A stretch of DNA of 64,000 nt, taken from contig NZ_VCIW01000016.1 in assembly GCF_005765165.1 (NCBI RefSeq), forward strand, positions 62,001 through 126,000, read 5' to 3'. The position numbers were made by a program, and so were the translations under genes. The number at the start of each line of letters is the position of its first letter. The first letter of the stretch is position 1. This DNA comes from Paenibacillus antri (GTDB lineage Bacteria > Bacillota > Bacilli > Paenibacillales > YIM-B00363). Below the pieces are notes generated by a model. The model worked only from the letters and a program-made list of their open reading frames with translations, was not told the origin of the DNA and did no database searches. Positions 53,126 through 61,765 of the stretch are shown in pieces.

Positions 53126-55402
53126 ATGAGTTTGCCGGAAGAGGAACTGCGGCGCGAGGAACGAAGGCTCGAGACCGTTCTGGAGCGGGTGGAACGGGAG
53201 ATCGAAGAGTCGAGGGTAACGGCCGGCGGCCGCAAGGAGCAGCTTGTCGGCGGCAAGCGCGAGCTGTGGGAGGACCTCGTTTACGATACGGACGATTGGT
53301 TCGAAGCGGCGGTGCAGCTCACCCAACAAGCCCAGGAACTGTCCCAGCACGCGACGAGCTACCGGCTCGCGCAAGGCCGGTCCGAACACCTGCAGCGGCT
53401 GCTCTCGAATCCGTATTTCGCCCGGTTCGACTTCCGCGAGACGGGGAGCGAAACGGACGAGCCGATCTACCTCGGCACGATGTCGATCGCCGACGAGGAG
53501 ACGCACGAGGTCATCGTGTACGATTGGCGCGCGCCGGTCGCGGGCATGTACTACGATTACGGGCCGGGACCGGCGTCGTACGACGCGCCGGACGGCAAGG
53601 TGACCGGCGAGATGACGCTGAAGCGTCAGTTCGTCATCCGCGGCGGCAAGCTGCTCGCCGCGTTCGACACCGGCGTCACGATCGGCGACGAGATGCTGCA
53701 GCGGATGCTGGGGCAAGGGGCGGACGACAAGATGAAGTCGATCGTCACGACGATCCAGCGCGAGCAAAATCGAATCATTCGGGAGACGGACCATCGCTTC
53801 GTGTTCGTACAAGGCGCAGCCGGCAGCGGGAAGACGTCGGCCGCGCTGCAGCGGGTCGCTTACCTTCTATATAAGTACCGGAACTACTGGGAGCCGGAGC
53901 AGGTCGTGTTGTTTTCGCCGAACGACGTGTTTAACGATTACGTTTCTAACGTCCTGCCCGAGCTCGGAGAAGACGCGATTCCGCAGACGACGTTCTACGA
54001 TTACGTCTGGCGCCGGCTTCGTCACGTCGGCGACGTGGAGCATCCGTACGATCAGCTGGAGTACTTGTTGTCATCGCCGGAGGCGAGCGATCCGCGCCGG
54101 GAGGGCATCCGCGTCAAAGCGTCACTCGCGTTCGCGGAGCGGATCGACGCGTACGCGAAGACGCTGGCGGAGCGGGGCGTCGTCTTCCGTTCGTTGACGC
54201 GGAAGGACAAGACCGTGTTCGACGCCGCCGAGCTCGAAGCGATGTTCTACGTCGAGTTCGCGAAGCAGCGGCCGCCGCACCGGCTGGAATCGATGAAGGA
54301 ACGGCTGCTCGAGCGGCTGAAGGAGCTGGAGCGCAAGCGCGCGGTCGCCTTGTATCGCAAGTGGTTGAAGGAGCCGAACTATCTCGGCACGGAGCAGGAG
54401 CTGAAGCGCCTCGGCCTCGCCAAGGCGAAGAAGGCGTACGCGCCGCTCCGCGAGCAAGTCGCGGCGTACGCGTTCCTCGACGTCGTCGGCACGTATCGGC
54501 GCCTGCTCGCGGACATCGACGCCGGCGGCGCCTCGTTCCCCGTCCGTGCGGCGGAATGGGGCGCGATCGTCCGGGATACGAACGATCGGCTGGACGCGTC
54601 CGCCGCCTTGCCGTACGAGGACGCCGTGCCGATGCTGTATTTGCTCGAAGCGCTGCACGGCGCCTCCCGCATGAATCGGGTGCGGCACGTCGTCGTGGAC
54701 GAAGCGCAAGATTATACGCCGCTGCAGTGGGCGTATTTGCGAAGGCTGTTCCCGAACGCGGGGGTGACGGCCGTCGGCGACGCGAATCAAGCGATCCACG
54801 GCGTGGAGCTCGAGGGCGGCCATATGGCGTCGGCCAAGGCGTTCCCGGCGGAGGAAACCGTGGAGATTCGGTTGAAGAAGAGCTATCGGTCTACGCGGCA
54901 GATCGTCGCGTTCGCTTCGGCGATGCTCCCGGACGCCGCGGAGAACGAGCCGTTCGAACGCGACGGTCCGCCGCCGGACGTGACGGTCGTTCCCGAAGCG
55001 GCGGGGGAGTCGGACTTCGGGCGTCTCGCGGCCGAACGGATTCGGAAGCTGCTGGCCGAAGGGAGCGGCTCGATCGCCGTCGTGGCGAAGACGGCCAAGG
55101 CCGCCGAGGATGCGTATCGGCAGCTCGCCGCGCAAGGCGTCTCGGCGTCCCGTCTGACGAAGGAGACGAAGACGTTCCCGTCCGGGATCGTCGTGCTGCC
55201 GTCGTACCTCGCCAAGGGGCTCGAGTTCGACGCGGTCGTCGTGTGGGACGCCGGGGCGGGCGCGTACGCCAGGGAGAGCGAGCGGAAGCTGCTGTACACG
55301 GTATGCACTCGGGCGCTGCATCGGCTCGTCGTCCTCGCTAAAGGCGAACCTTCGCCGTTCCTCCGCGACGTGCCGGAGCGATTGTACGCGAGTTCAAGAT
55401 AA
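53126..55402 (+). CDS. helD: RNA polymerase recycling motor HelD (UvrD-like helicase)
   Basis: 758 residues from ATG 53126, 10 bases after GGGGGG; the ATG at 53108 has no ribosome site. An N-terminal coiled-coil (about 1-75, charged heptads) enters the secondary channel of RNA polymerase in HelD proteins. Walker A VQGAAGSGKTSAALQR near 229, Walker B VVDEAQDYTPLQWAYLRR near 530, GDANQAIHG, and motif VI-like LLYTVCTRALHRL near 730 make a superfamily 1 helicase core. It frees stalled RNA polymerase from DNA or nucleic acid. TATAAT occurs at 53046-53051 as a probable -10, shared with or close to the divergent exchanger promoter. Confidence 0.93.
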   Translation: MSLPEEELRREERRLETVLERVEREIEESRVTAGGRKEQLVGGKRELWEDLVYDTDDWFEAAVQLTQQAQELSQHATSYRLAQGRSEHLQRLLSNPYFARFDFRETGSETDEPIYLGTMSIADEETHEVIVYDWRAPVAGMYYDYGPGPASYDAPDGKVTGEMTLKRQFVIRGGKLLAAFDTGVTIGDEMLQRMLGQGADDKMKSIVTTIQREQNRIIRETDHRFVFVQGAAGSGKTSAALQRVAYLLYKYRNYWEPEQVVLFSPNDVFNDYVSNVLPELGEDAIPQTTFYDYVWRRLRHVGDVEHPYDQLEYLLSSPEASDPRREGIRVKASLAFAERIDAYAKTLAERGVVFRSLTRKDKTVFDAAELEAMFYVEFAKQRPPHRLESMKERLLERLKELERKRAVALYRKWLKEPNYLGTEQELKRLGLAKAKKAYAPLREQVAAYAFLDVVGTYRRLLADIDAGGASFPVRAAEWGAIVRDTNDRLDASAALPYEDAVPMLYLLEALHGASRMNRVRHVVVDEAQDYTPLQWAYLRRLFPNAGVTAVGDANQAIHGVELEGGHMASAKAFPAEETVEIRLKKSYRSTRQIVAFASAMLPDAAENEPFERDGPPPDVTVVPEAAGESDFGRLAAERIRKLLAEGSGSIAVVAKTAKAAEDAYRQLAAQGVSASRLTKETKTFPSGIVVLPSYLAKGLEFDAVVVWDAGAGAYARESERKLLYTVCTRALHRLVVLAKGEPSPFLRDVPERLYASSR

Positions 55403-55441
55403 GTTCACGATTTCGACACACTCCCTGACGCTTCGACAATT

Positions 55442-55447
55442 TATAAT
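55442..55447 (+). promoter_or_regulatory. -10 element before the 87-aa gene
   Basis: Perfect TATAAT, 40 bases before the GTG start; no convincing -35 at 16-18 bases. Confidence 0.4.
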
Positions 55448-55487
55448 GGATTGTAAAGAAGCCTTAACAAACGGGGAGGGCGTCGCG

Positions 55488-55751
55488 GTGAGCTTGGCGG
55501 AACCGACGGTGGTGGATGTGGCGATTGAAGAAGCGGCGATCGAGGAACGGGCGATGCTGAAGCAGGACGTACATACTCGGCTCGTTCAATTGAGAAAGCT
55601 GACCGAGCTGGGCGTGACCGGCGGGCTTTCCGATTCGCTCGACGACGTGAACCGGAAGATCGAACGATACAACGAACTCGTCCCGGACAGCCAACGTCGA
55701 CAGATCGTCTCGTGCGAGACGTTCGTCGCTCAGATCGATTCGTGGGAATAG
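55488..55751 (+). CDS. Hypothetical protein (87 aa), coiled-coil-like
   Basis: 87 residues from GTG 55488, 8 bases after GGGGAGG; the upstream ATG at 55446 overlaps the -10 box and is unlikely. It is acidic, Ala/Glu/Val-rich at the N-terminus and helical in the centre (KQDVHTRLVQLRKLTELGVTGGLSDSLDDVNRKIERYNEL), with a single Cys in IVSCETFVAQ. No membrane segment. I do not recognise the family; neighbours give no pathway clue. Confidence 0.6.
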   Translation: MSLAEPTVVDVAIEEAAIEERAMLKQDVHTRLVQLRKLTELGVTGGLSDSLDDVNRKIERYNELVPDSQRRQIVSCETFVAQIDSWE

Positions 55752-55849
55752 CTTCCTTCTATGGAGCCGACTCTTGTTTTGTGATACACTCGACAAAACA
55801 TGAGGCGGCTTTTTTTTCATGCCGCTTTCCGGCGAGGAGGGGTCCGGCG

Positions 55850-56239
55850 ATGGATCGCGATTTCATGCAAATCAAGTCGCTCGAAGGCGAGTTAAAACTG
55901 TCGCATAAGAAAAGAGACTTCGGAATCACCGTCTCCACGAAGGAATTGGTGTATCAGAAGCCTCATGTCAATTATGTGATCCGACTGGATGCGATCGTCA
56001 CGATCACGCCGTTCGAAGAAGCGGGATCGCCCGGCGCGCGGCGCGGGTGGAAAGGCATTCCGACGTACGAGTTAAGCGGTCTGGCGATCGGTAAGGATCA
56101 CTATCGCATCTACGCGAGGGAAGCCGTCATGCACTCCCGCAGCGGCATCTACACGCTCGGCGCGACCGAGTTCATCCTGCCGATGGCTCCGGACTTGCTC
56201 CGCGCCGTCGCGAGGTACGGACAGTTGAACGCGTTCTAG
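55850..56239 (+). CDS. Hypothetical protein (129 aa)
   Basis: 129 residues from ATG 55850 behind GGCGAGGAGGGG. The chain is rich in short beta-strand-like stretches (GELKLSHKKRDFGITVSTKELVYQKPHVNYVIRLDAIVTITPF) and lacks Cys, membrane segments and a signal peptide; a small beta-barrel or PH-like fold is a guess. The reading frame is open farther upstream but without a ribosome site. Its stop overlaps the convergent ktrA stop, leaving no room for a terminator. Confidence 0.65.
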   Translation: MDRDFMQIKSLEGELKLSHKKRDFGITVSTKELVYQKPHVNYVIRLDAIVTITPFEEAGSPGARRGWKGIPTYELSGLAIGKDHYRIYAREAVMHSRSGIYTLGATEFILPMAPDLLRAVARYGQLNAF

Positions 56240-56904
56240 CTCGTATAGTGTTCTTGGAACCGGTCGACGTCCCTCGGTTCCCCGACGACGAAGAGCGTAT
56301 CGCCCGGTTGGAACATCTCCGAAGGCGCGGGGGAGACGATCGGCTTTTGCATATGCTCCCGATTGATGAGAAGGACGGTGACGCCGAACTTCTTGCGCAA
56401 ATCCAAATCCATGAGGCTCCGGTGCAGGAAAGACGCCGGGGCCTTTAATTCGATGCCGCTGCAATACGGGGACAATTGGATGTACTCCATCAGCCCCGGC
56501 ATCGAGAGCTGCCTTGCGGTGCGGCGTCCCGATTCTTCTTCGGGATAGACGACGCTGTCCGCGCCGACGATCTCCGATAAGATTTCTCCTCGGAAGTGGT
56601 CGTTCGACTTCACGACGACATGCTTGCACCCGCGCTTCTTCAGCTTCGCCACGATGACGAGCGACGATTCGAATTCGGTCGCCATGGCTACCACGATCGA
56701 ATGAAACACCTCGACGTTCAACTCGTCCAACACCGCGTCGTCCGTCGCGTTGCCTTGCACGACGTATTCGGCGTACGCCTCCACGGCCTCGAGAAGCGCC
56801 TCGTTCTTGTCGCAGCCGACGACGTGATGCCCCGCTTGATGCAGTTCTTTCATGACGGCGCTGCCGAAGCGTCCGAGTCCGATGACTAAATACTTCCTTC
56901 GCAT
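56236..56904 (-). CDS. ktrA: Potassium uptake regulatory subunit, RCK type
   Basis: 222 residues. N-terminal RCK domain with the nucleotide-binding Rossmann motif VIGLGRFGSAVMKEL (about residues 7-21) and the acidic CDKNEALLEAV; C-terminal RCK_C domain (about 140-222, IELKAPASFLHRSLMDLDL). It forms the gating ring on KtrB, activated by ATP and inhibited by c-di-AMP in Bacillus. It lies 24 bases after ktrB. Ends convergently with a hypothetical gene with overlapping stops. Confidence 0.93.
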   Translation of the reverse strand: MRRKYLVIGLGRFGSAVMKELHQAGHHVVGCDKNEALLEAVEAYAEYVVQGNATDDAVLDELNVEVFHSIVVAMATEFESSLVIVAKLKKRGCKHVVVKSNDHFRGEILSEIVGADSVVYPEEESGRRTARQLSMPGLMEYIQLSPYCSGIELKAPASFLHRSLMDLDLRKKFGVTVLLINREHMQKPIVSPAPSEMFQPGDTLFVVGEPRDVDRFQEHYTS

Positions 56905-56928
56905 GGTTTCCTTTTCCTCCCGGTTGAC

Positions 56929-58251
56929 TTACCCGACGATAATCGATTCTTTAATATATTTAACCGCCGATTTCTTAGGTTTGACGATACTGTAGATGAT
57001 GGAGATGATGCCGATACGCCCGACCATCATCATCAGGATGAGCCACAGCTTGCCGAACGGCGACAGTCCGCCGGTCACCCCGTGCGAAAATCCGTTGTTC
57101 GTGATGGCCGACATCGCTTCGAACACGATGGCGAGCGTATCCGTCGCGCTTTCGCTGACGAATAGGACGAAGCAGGACAAGAAGAAGAAAATCAAGACGA
57201 AGAAGAAGATGAGATACGCCTTCTGTACGTCTTCTTCGTACAGCGACTTGCGGAACAGGATGACGTCGCTGTTCCGCGTGATCGCGCTTCGCGCTTTGGC
57301 GAGAAGAATCGCGAACGTCGTGATCCGAATGCCGCCGGCTGTGCTGCTCGCCGAGCCGCCGATGAACATGAGCGCCATCAGCAGCAGGACGGTCGCCGGC
57401 ATCGCCGCCCCGAGGTCGACGTTGCCGAGGCCGCCGCTTCGGGAGACCACGGATAGGAACATCGTGTTGAGCGCCCGCAGTCCGTACGGCATATCGCCGA
57501 CGGTGCTGCGGTTTCCCCATTCGAGCGCCGTAATCAACACGGCGCCGACGACGAGCAGCACGGCGTGGAACAGCAAATTCACCTTCGTGTACAAGCTCTT
57601 CTTCTTCCCTCGGAGATAGATCAGCTCCCAAACGGTAGGGAAGCCGAGGACCCCGAGGAAAACGAGCAGCGCCGTGACGATCATAAACACCGGCGAACGG
57701 TTGAACGGCTCGATCGTTCCTCCGAACACGTCCAATCCGGTGTTGGTGAACGCGGATACGGCATGGAACGCGGCGTCCCGGATCGCCGTGCCGACGTGCG
57801 GCTCCGCCCGCAGCACGTCGGGCATTAGAAACAAGAATCCTATAAATTCGGACAGGGCCGAAAACATGGCGATGAAGAGGATGAGGCTCTTCACGTTGCG
57901 CAGACTGCGCTGGTTCTGATCGAAGCCCATCAGCGTCAACTGCGGCAGCGTCGCGTCCCGGTACATCAGGAACAGGTAGGATCCGATGATGCCCATAAAG
58001 CCGATGCCGCCGATCTGCATCTCCAGTATCATCAACCATTGGGCGCCCGGCGTCAAGACGTCGGCCACGACGACCGTGCTGAGTCCGGTCGTGCTGAGAG
58101 CGCTGGACGAGATAAACCATGCGTCAAGAAACGACAGCTCGCCTTGGCGGAACGGGGGCAGCCAATAAAGGAAAGCGAAAGCGAGCGAGATCGCAAGGTA
58201 TCCGATCGTAATTTTTTTGAACGGCGATTTCGTAAACGATATTTTTTTCAT
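56929..58251 (-). CDS. ktrB: Potassium uptake channel subunit, TrkH/KtrB type
   Basis: 440 residues with four M1-P-M2 repeats. The filter loops are visible in order: STTGLSTVV (about 52), TNTGLDVFGG (about 168), SRSGGLGNVD (about 275) and TNNGFSHGV (about 390), each with the conserved Gly. Imports K+ driven by the membrane potential/Na+, a first response to osmotic upshift that complements the ectoine genes. No ydaO/c-di-AMP riboswitch is present in the short leader. Confidence 0.95.
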   Translation of the reverse strand: MKKISFTKSPFKKITIGYLAISLAFAFLYWLPPFRQGELSFLDAWFISSSALSTTGLSTVVVADVLTPGAQWLMILEMQIGGIGFMGIIGSYLFLMYRDATLPQLTLMGFDQNQRSLRNVKSLILFIAMFSALSEFIGFLFLMPDVLRAEPHVGTAIRDAAFHAVSAFTNTGLDVFGGTIEPFNRSPVFMIVTALLVFLGVLGFPTVWELIYLRGKKKSLYTKVNLLFHAVLLVVGAVLITALEWGNRSTVGDMPYGLRALNTMFLSVVSRSGGLGNVDLGAAMPATVLLLMALMFIGGSASSTAGGIRITTFAILLAKARSAITRNSDVILFRKSLYEEDVQKAYLIFFFVLIFFFLSCFVLFVSESATDTLAIVFEAMSAITNNGFSHGVTGGLSPFGKLWLILMMMVGRIGIISIIYSIVKPKKSAVKYIKESIIVG

Positions 58252-58351
58252 ACGGATTCCTTTCCGATGCCGAGCGGATCACGCTTATTTTACCATAATC
58301 GTCGTCAAGCATTATAATCGATTTGGACGAACGGGGAAAGAGGGGAGCAAG

Positions 58352-59311
58352 TTGACTGCGAACATTGACGAGACGTTGCTGCAAAAGCGGTTTCGCGCCA
58401 TCGGGTTGGACGCGTACCGAATCGAGCGGCGGGAAGGCCTCTTCGCCGCGACGTTGTACGACGTATGGACCGACGCTGCGGGAAGCGATTCGCAACGCTA
58501 CATATATAAGCTGCCTTCGCCGGAACGCAACGGCGAATTCGACGTCGTCGGCAAGCTCGGCGCGGAACTGGCGCCTTGGCTGCCGGAAGGAATCGTTCGG
58601 TTCGAGTCGTCGCCGAAGGCGATCGCGATGCGGTACGCGGGAGAGCCGATATTGCCGCCGGATCGAGCCGGAACGGTTCCCGCGGCGGAACGGCTGGCGG
58701 CGTACGAGCTCGTCTCGGAACGGCTCGCCGAGCTTCACCTTCGCACGGCGGCGGCGGCCGCGCGATGGGCGAGCGAAGGCAAGGCGGCGCCGTACGCCTT
58801 CAGCCGGGAATGGGCGGACGCGCTGCTGAAGGAGGCGGAGGGCGTGCTCGATCGCGGCGTATGGGCTTCGCTCTCGCGTATCGCGTACGACTTTTACGCC
58901 GGGTACTCCGCGTCCGCCATGCGCGGTCCGGCCGTATTTACGCACGGCGACCCGCACTGGGGCAACGCGCTGCGGCTCGGCGATCGCGTGACGTTGATCG
59001 ACTGGGAATGGACGAACGTGGCCGCGCCGATGCGCGACATCGCCATTCTCGTGCAGGACGAGCCGGACGACGAGGTATTGTCGCACGTCGCGGCGTCCCA
59101 TGCGACGCGCCTCCTGGCGAACGGCTTATCCGGCGAATACGACGATGTGATGGCCGACTTCGACCTCATGATGGTCGACAATTCCATCATGACGCTCGCT
59201 TGGGACGTTGCGCTGTTCCGTCGAGGCGACATCGGTCCGGAACGGCTGCGCGAAGCGTCGGAGCGGAGGCTTGCGAGGATCGAGGCGTTTTGGAATCGGA
59301 CGCGGCGCTAG
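58352..59311 (+). CDS. Aminoglycoside phosphotransferase-family protein
   Basis: 319 residues from TTG 58352, 5 bases after GAGGGGAG; the frame is open to 58217 but without a ribosome site. The kinase-fold catalytic loop THGDPHWGNAL near residue 194 and the metal-binding IDWEWTNVAAPMRD near 213 are complete. Such proteins phosphorylate small hydroxyl compounds (aminoglycosides, sugars, choline, thiamine); the substrate is not evident and antibiotic resistance should not be assumed. Confidence 0.82.
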   Translation: MTANIDETLLQKRFRAIGLDAYRIERREGLFAATLYDVWTDAAGSDSQRYIYKLPSPERNGEFDVVGKLGAELAPWLPEGIVRFESSPKAIAMRYAGEPILPPDRAGTVPAAERLAAYELVSERLAELHLRTAAAAARWASEGKAAPYAFSREWADALLKEAEGVLDRGVWASLSRIAYDFYAGYSASAMRGPAVFTHGDPHWGNALRLGDRVTLIDWEWTNVAAPMRDIAILVQDEPDDEVLSHVAASHATRLLANGLSGEYDDVMADFDLMMVDNSIMTLAWDVALFRRGDIGPERLREASERRLARIEAFWNRTRR

Positions 59312-59363
59312 TGTATACTGCTGACAAGGCGACTATCGATTCGAAACACAGGGGGAAGACAGC

Positions 59364-60617
59364 TTGAAGAAGAACGCGAAACATACGGCGGCCGTCTCGC
59401 TCGGCATTATGGGCGCGGGCTTCGCGGCGGCGTTCCCGATCGCGCACCTGCCCTACGGCTTCGTGCTGCAGAGCGGGTTCGAAGCGGGACTCGTCGGCGG
59501 GCTCGCGGATTGGTTCGCGGTGACGGCGCTGTTCCGTCATCCGATGGGCATTCCGATTCCGCACACGGCCCTGCTCCCGAAAAACCGCGGCAAGGTGACG
59601 AATGCGCTCGTCAAGGCGATTCAGACGAACCTGTTACATAAACAGAGCATCCTCGACAAGATGAAGGAGGCGCGCATCGCGCACCGACTCGCCGATCGGG
59701 CGAAACGGGAGCTGGAGGCGGACGATATCGGCGAACGCGCGGCCAAGCTGCTCGGCGGCGCGATCCGCGCGCTGCCGAGGGAGCGGGTCGCGGAGGCGCT
59801 GACCGCCGCCCTTCGGGATGCCGTGCGGGGGATTGACGCGCGCGCGACGCTCGAACGCATCGGCAGCGCCGCCGCCGAACGCGGTTACGAGGAGCCGCTG
59901 CTCGATTACGCGCTGTCGCTCGGCGAGCGGTTCGCGATCGGCGAAGAGATGCGTCGGCGGATGGGCGCGATGGCGCTCCGCTCCATCGAACAGATGCAGC
60001 TCGGGGGCTTCATGGGCTTCGCCGTCAACGCCTTCGCGGGGTTTATGAACGAGGACAAGCTTGGCGGCATGCTTCAAGATTTCCTCGTTTCCTTCTTATA
60101 CGATATGAGAAGGTCGGGCAACCCGTATCGGGAGTCCGCCCTGGACGCGCTGCGCGGCGCGATGAGGGGGCTCGCCGACAACGAGCGCGTGCTGGAGGAG
60201 GCGGAGCGGCTGAAGGCGCGCTTCGCGGAAGGCGGGGAGCGGGACGGAACGATCGCCGAATTCGTCGGAAGCGTACTGGACGCGGCGGAGCGCCGATTGT
60301 CCGATCCGGCGTTCTGCCGGGAGAAAGTCGTGCCTTACGCGCGGGAAGCGATGGCTCGGCTGGAAGGGACGGATTGGATCGAGCGCGCCGACGGCTGGAT
60401 TCAGCATCAAGCCGCGACGTTCGTCGAGAAAAATCACGGCGTCATCGGCCAGCTGGTCAAGGAGAACGCGGACAAGCTGGACGACGACACGTTGATCGCG
60501 ATGATGGAAGAGCACATAGGCAAGGACCTTCAATGGATCCGGGTCAACGGCGCCGTCTGCGGCTTCGCGATCGGTCTTGTGCTCGGACTCGTGCAATGGT
60601 TCGCCGTCGGCGGCTGA
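59364..60617 (+). CDS. DUF445 membrane protein
   Basis: 417 residues from TTG 59364, behind GGGGGAAG. The N-terminal membrane segment (about 9-27), then the family block GLADWFAVTALFRHPMGIPIPHTALLPKNRGKV near residues 45-78, a long helical middle part, and a C-terminal hydrophobic hairpin/segment (GAVCGFAIGLVLGLVQWFAVGG). This is the DUF445/YheB-like layout, with membrane anchors at both ends. Function unknown; a terminator follows. Confidence 0.87.
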   Translation: MKKNAKHTAAVSLGIMGAGFAAAFPIAHLPYGFVLQSGFEAGLVGGLADWFAVTALFRHPMGIPIPHTALLPKNRGKVTNALVKAIQTNLLHKQSILDKMKEARIAHRLADRAKRELEADDIGERAAKLLGGAIRALPRERVAEALTAALRDAVRGIDARATLERIGSAAAERGYEEPLLDYALSLGERFAIGEEMRRRMGAMALRSIEQMQLGGFMGFAVNAFAGFMNEDKLGGMLQDFLVSFLYDMRRSGNPYRESALDALRGAMRGLADNERVLEEAERLKARFAEGGERDGTIAEFVGSVLDAAERRLSDPAFCREKVVPYAREAMARLEGTDWIERADGWIQHQAATFVEKNHGVIGQLVKENADKLDDDTLIAMMEEHIGKDLQWIRVNGAVCGFAIGLVLGLVQWFAVGG

Positions 60618-60635
60618 ACTCCATCGCGGATAAGG

Positions 60636-60678
60636 AAGCCGGTCTCCGTCGAATCATTCGACGAGGCCGGCTTTTTCA
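60636..60678 (+). terminator. Terminator after the DUF445 gene
   Basis: AAGCCGG (60636-60642) pairs with CCGGCTT (60667-60673); inner CGTCGAAT/ATTCGACG extends it; TTTTT follows. Confidence 0.85.
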
Positions 60679-60747
60679 TCATTGAATATGGATCATATGT
60701 TCTGTTAGGCGGGTTTTCCAGGGTAATTTAACCATCTTCGAAAAAGG

Positions 60748-60827
60748 TTGCACTTCCGAAATAAAGTTGCATAAAAAATTAACGCGTTTCAAAACATTCC
60801 CCAAAAGTTTACAAGTTTATATATAAT
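60748..60827 (+). promoter_or_regulatory. A/T-rich control region of the response regulator
   Basis: TATAAT at 60822-60827 is a probable -10. Farther up, GTTGCA occurs twice 19 bases apart (60748-60753, 60767-60772). No -35 close to consensus is seen. The region 60680-60830 contains no gene. Confidence 0.4.
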
Positions 60828-60913
60828 GATTGGAAGAAGTTAGAAGTGCGCCGCATGGGGGAGACCGAGCATTCCATAGAATGTCGTCTGGCGGCGAAGT
60901 AACGGAGGAACGC

Positions 60914-61645
60914 ATGGTACCCATGGAAACCAAGACGATTGCGATAGCCGAGCAGCAGACGCTGCTTCGCGAAGGAATTCGTAAAATCATAGATTTAGAG
61001 CCTGACCTGAAAGTGTGCGCCACCGCCGACAACGAGGAAGATTTGCGCGAAGCGGTGCTGACCCTTCGTCCGTCGGCCGTCGTCGTCGATACGTCCCTGC
61101 ATGCCGACGGCGGCATCGATCTGACGGCTTGGATCAAGGAGCGGAGACCCGAGACGAAGGTGATTCTGTTCGCGACCGACATCGACGAAGACGACTTGCT
61201 GCAATCGATCGCGGCGGGAGCGAACGGCTTTCTATTAAAGGATATTCAATGGGACGACTTGCTGATGCAAATCCGCCTCGTCTTGAAGGGACAGATGTTC
61301 CTGCCTGAACGCCTCGCGGCCAAGCTGTCGAACAAACTGTTTCGCATCCTGACGGGAGAGAGATACGGGACGCGCCACGTCCAGTCGCTGCTCGAGCGGT
61401 TTCGGCTGACGGAGAAGGAATTCGAAATTTCGCTGCTGATGGCTAAGGGATTGAACAACCGACAAATCGCGGAAGCGCTTATGTACAGCGACGGTACGGT
61501 GCGCAACTACGTGAGCAGCGTCTACGAGAAGATAGGCGTTCACGACCGAGCGAAGGCGGTTATCTTCCTGCGGGATTCCGGCTTCCAGGGGAAAGACGAG
61601 ACGCCTGGCGTCCTCACTGCGCGCGAAAGAGTATCCATATTGTGA
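60914..61645 (+). CDS. NarL/LuxR-type response regulator with atypical receiver
   Basis: 243 residues from ATG 60914, 5 bases after GGAGG. Receiver domain (about 5-120): the phospho-acceptor Asp is in VVVDTSLHADGG (about 52) and the conserved Lys in GFLLKDI, but the usual N-terminal acidic pair is replaced by AEQQ in IAIAEQQTLLREG. C-terminal LuxR helix-turn-helix (about 170-230): LTEKEFEISLLMAKGLNNRQIAEALMYSDGTVRNYVSSVYEKIGV. No histidine kinase is adjacent, so it is an orphan; phosphorylation may be altered or unnecessary. Confidence 0.87.
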   Translation: MVPMETKTIAIAEQQTLLREGIRKIIDLEPDLKVCATADNEEDLREAVLTLRPSAVVVDTSLHADGGIDLTAWIKERRPETKVILFATDIDEDDLLQSIAAGANGFLLKDIQWDDLLMQIRLVLKGQMFLPERLAAKLSNKLFRILTGERYGTRHVQSLLERFRLTEKEFEISLLMAKGLNNRQIAEALMYSDGTVRNYVSSVYEKIGVHDRAKAVIFLRDSGFQGKDETPGVLTARERVSIL

Positions 61646-61688
61646 CAGTAGTCACTATGGAAAAAAATGTTTGTTTGGTAATATAAAC

Positions 61689-61727
61689 ATGACGTTATTA
61701 CGTGACTTTTATGGATGACGTTATTAC
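61689..61727. repeat. Exact 13-bp direct repeat before the HD-GYP gene
   Basis: ATGACGTTATTAC at 61689-61701 and again at 61715-61727, period 26 bases. It lies in a very A/T-rich gap; the following TTACATTATATTAC continues the theme. Confidence 0.55.
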
Positions 61728-61765
61728 ATTATATTACAAAGCAGCGCAGCGAGGGGGGCCGGGAG

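Noticed and set aside
58252-58351. c-di-AMP (ydaO) riboswitch before ktrB
   Set aside because: The leader is under 100 bases and none of the conserved riboswitch blocks are present.
58352-59311. Reading the phosphotransferase as an antibiotic-resistance gene
   Set aside because: The fold motifs are shared by kinases for many small metabolites; nothing in the sequence or neighbours points to aminoglycosides.
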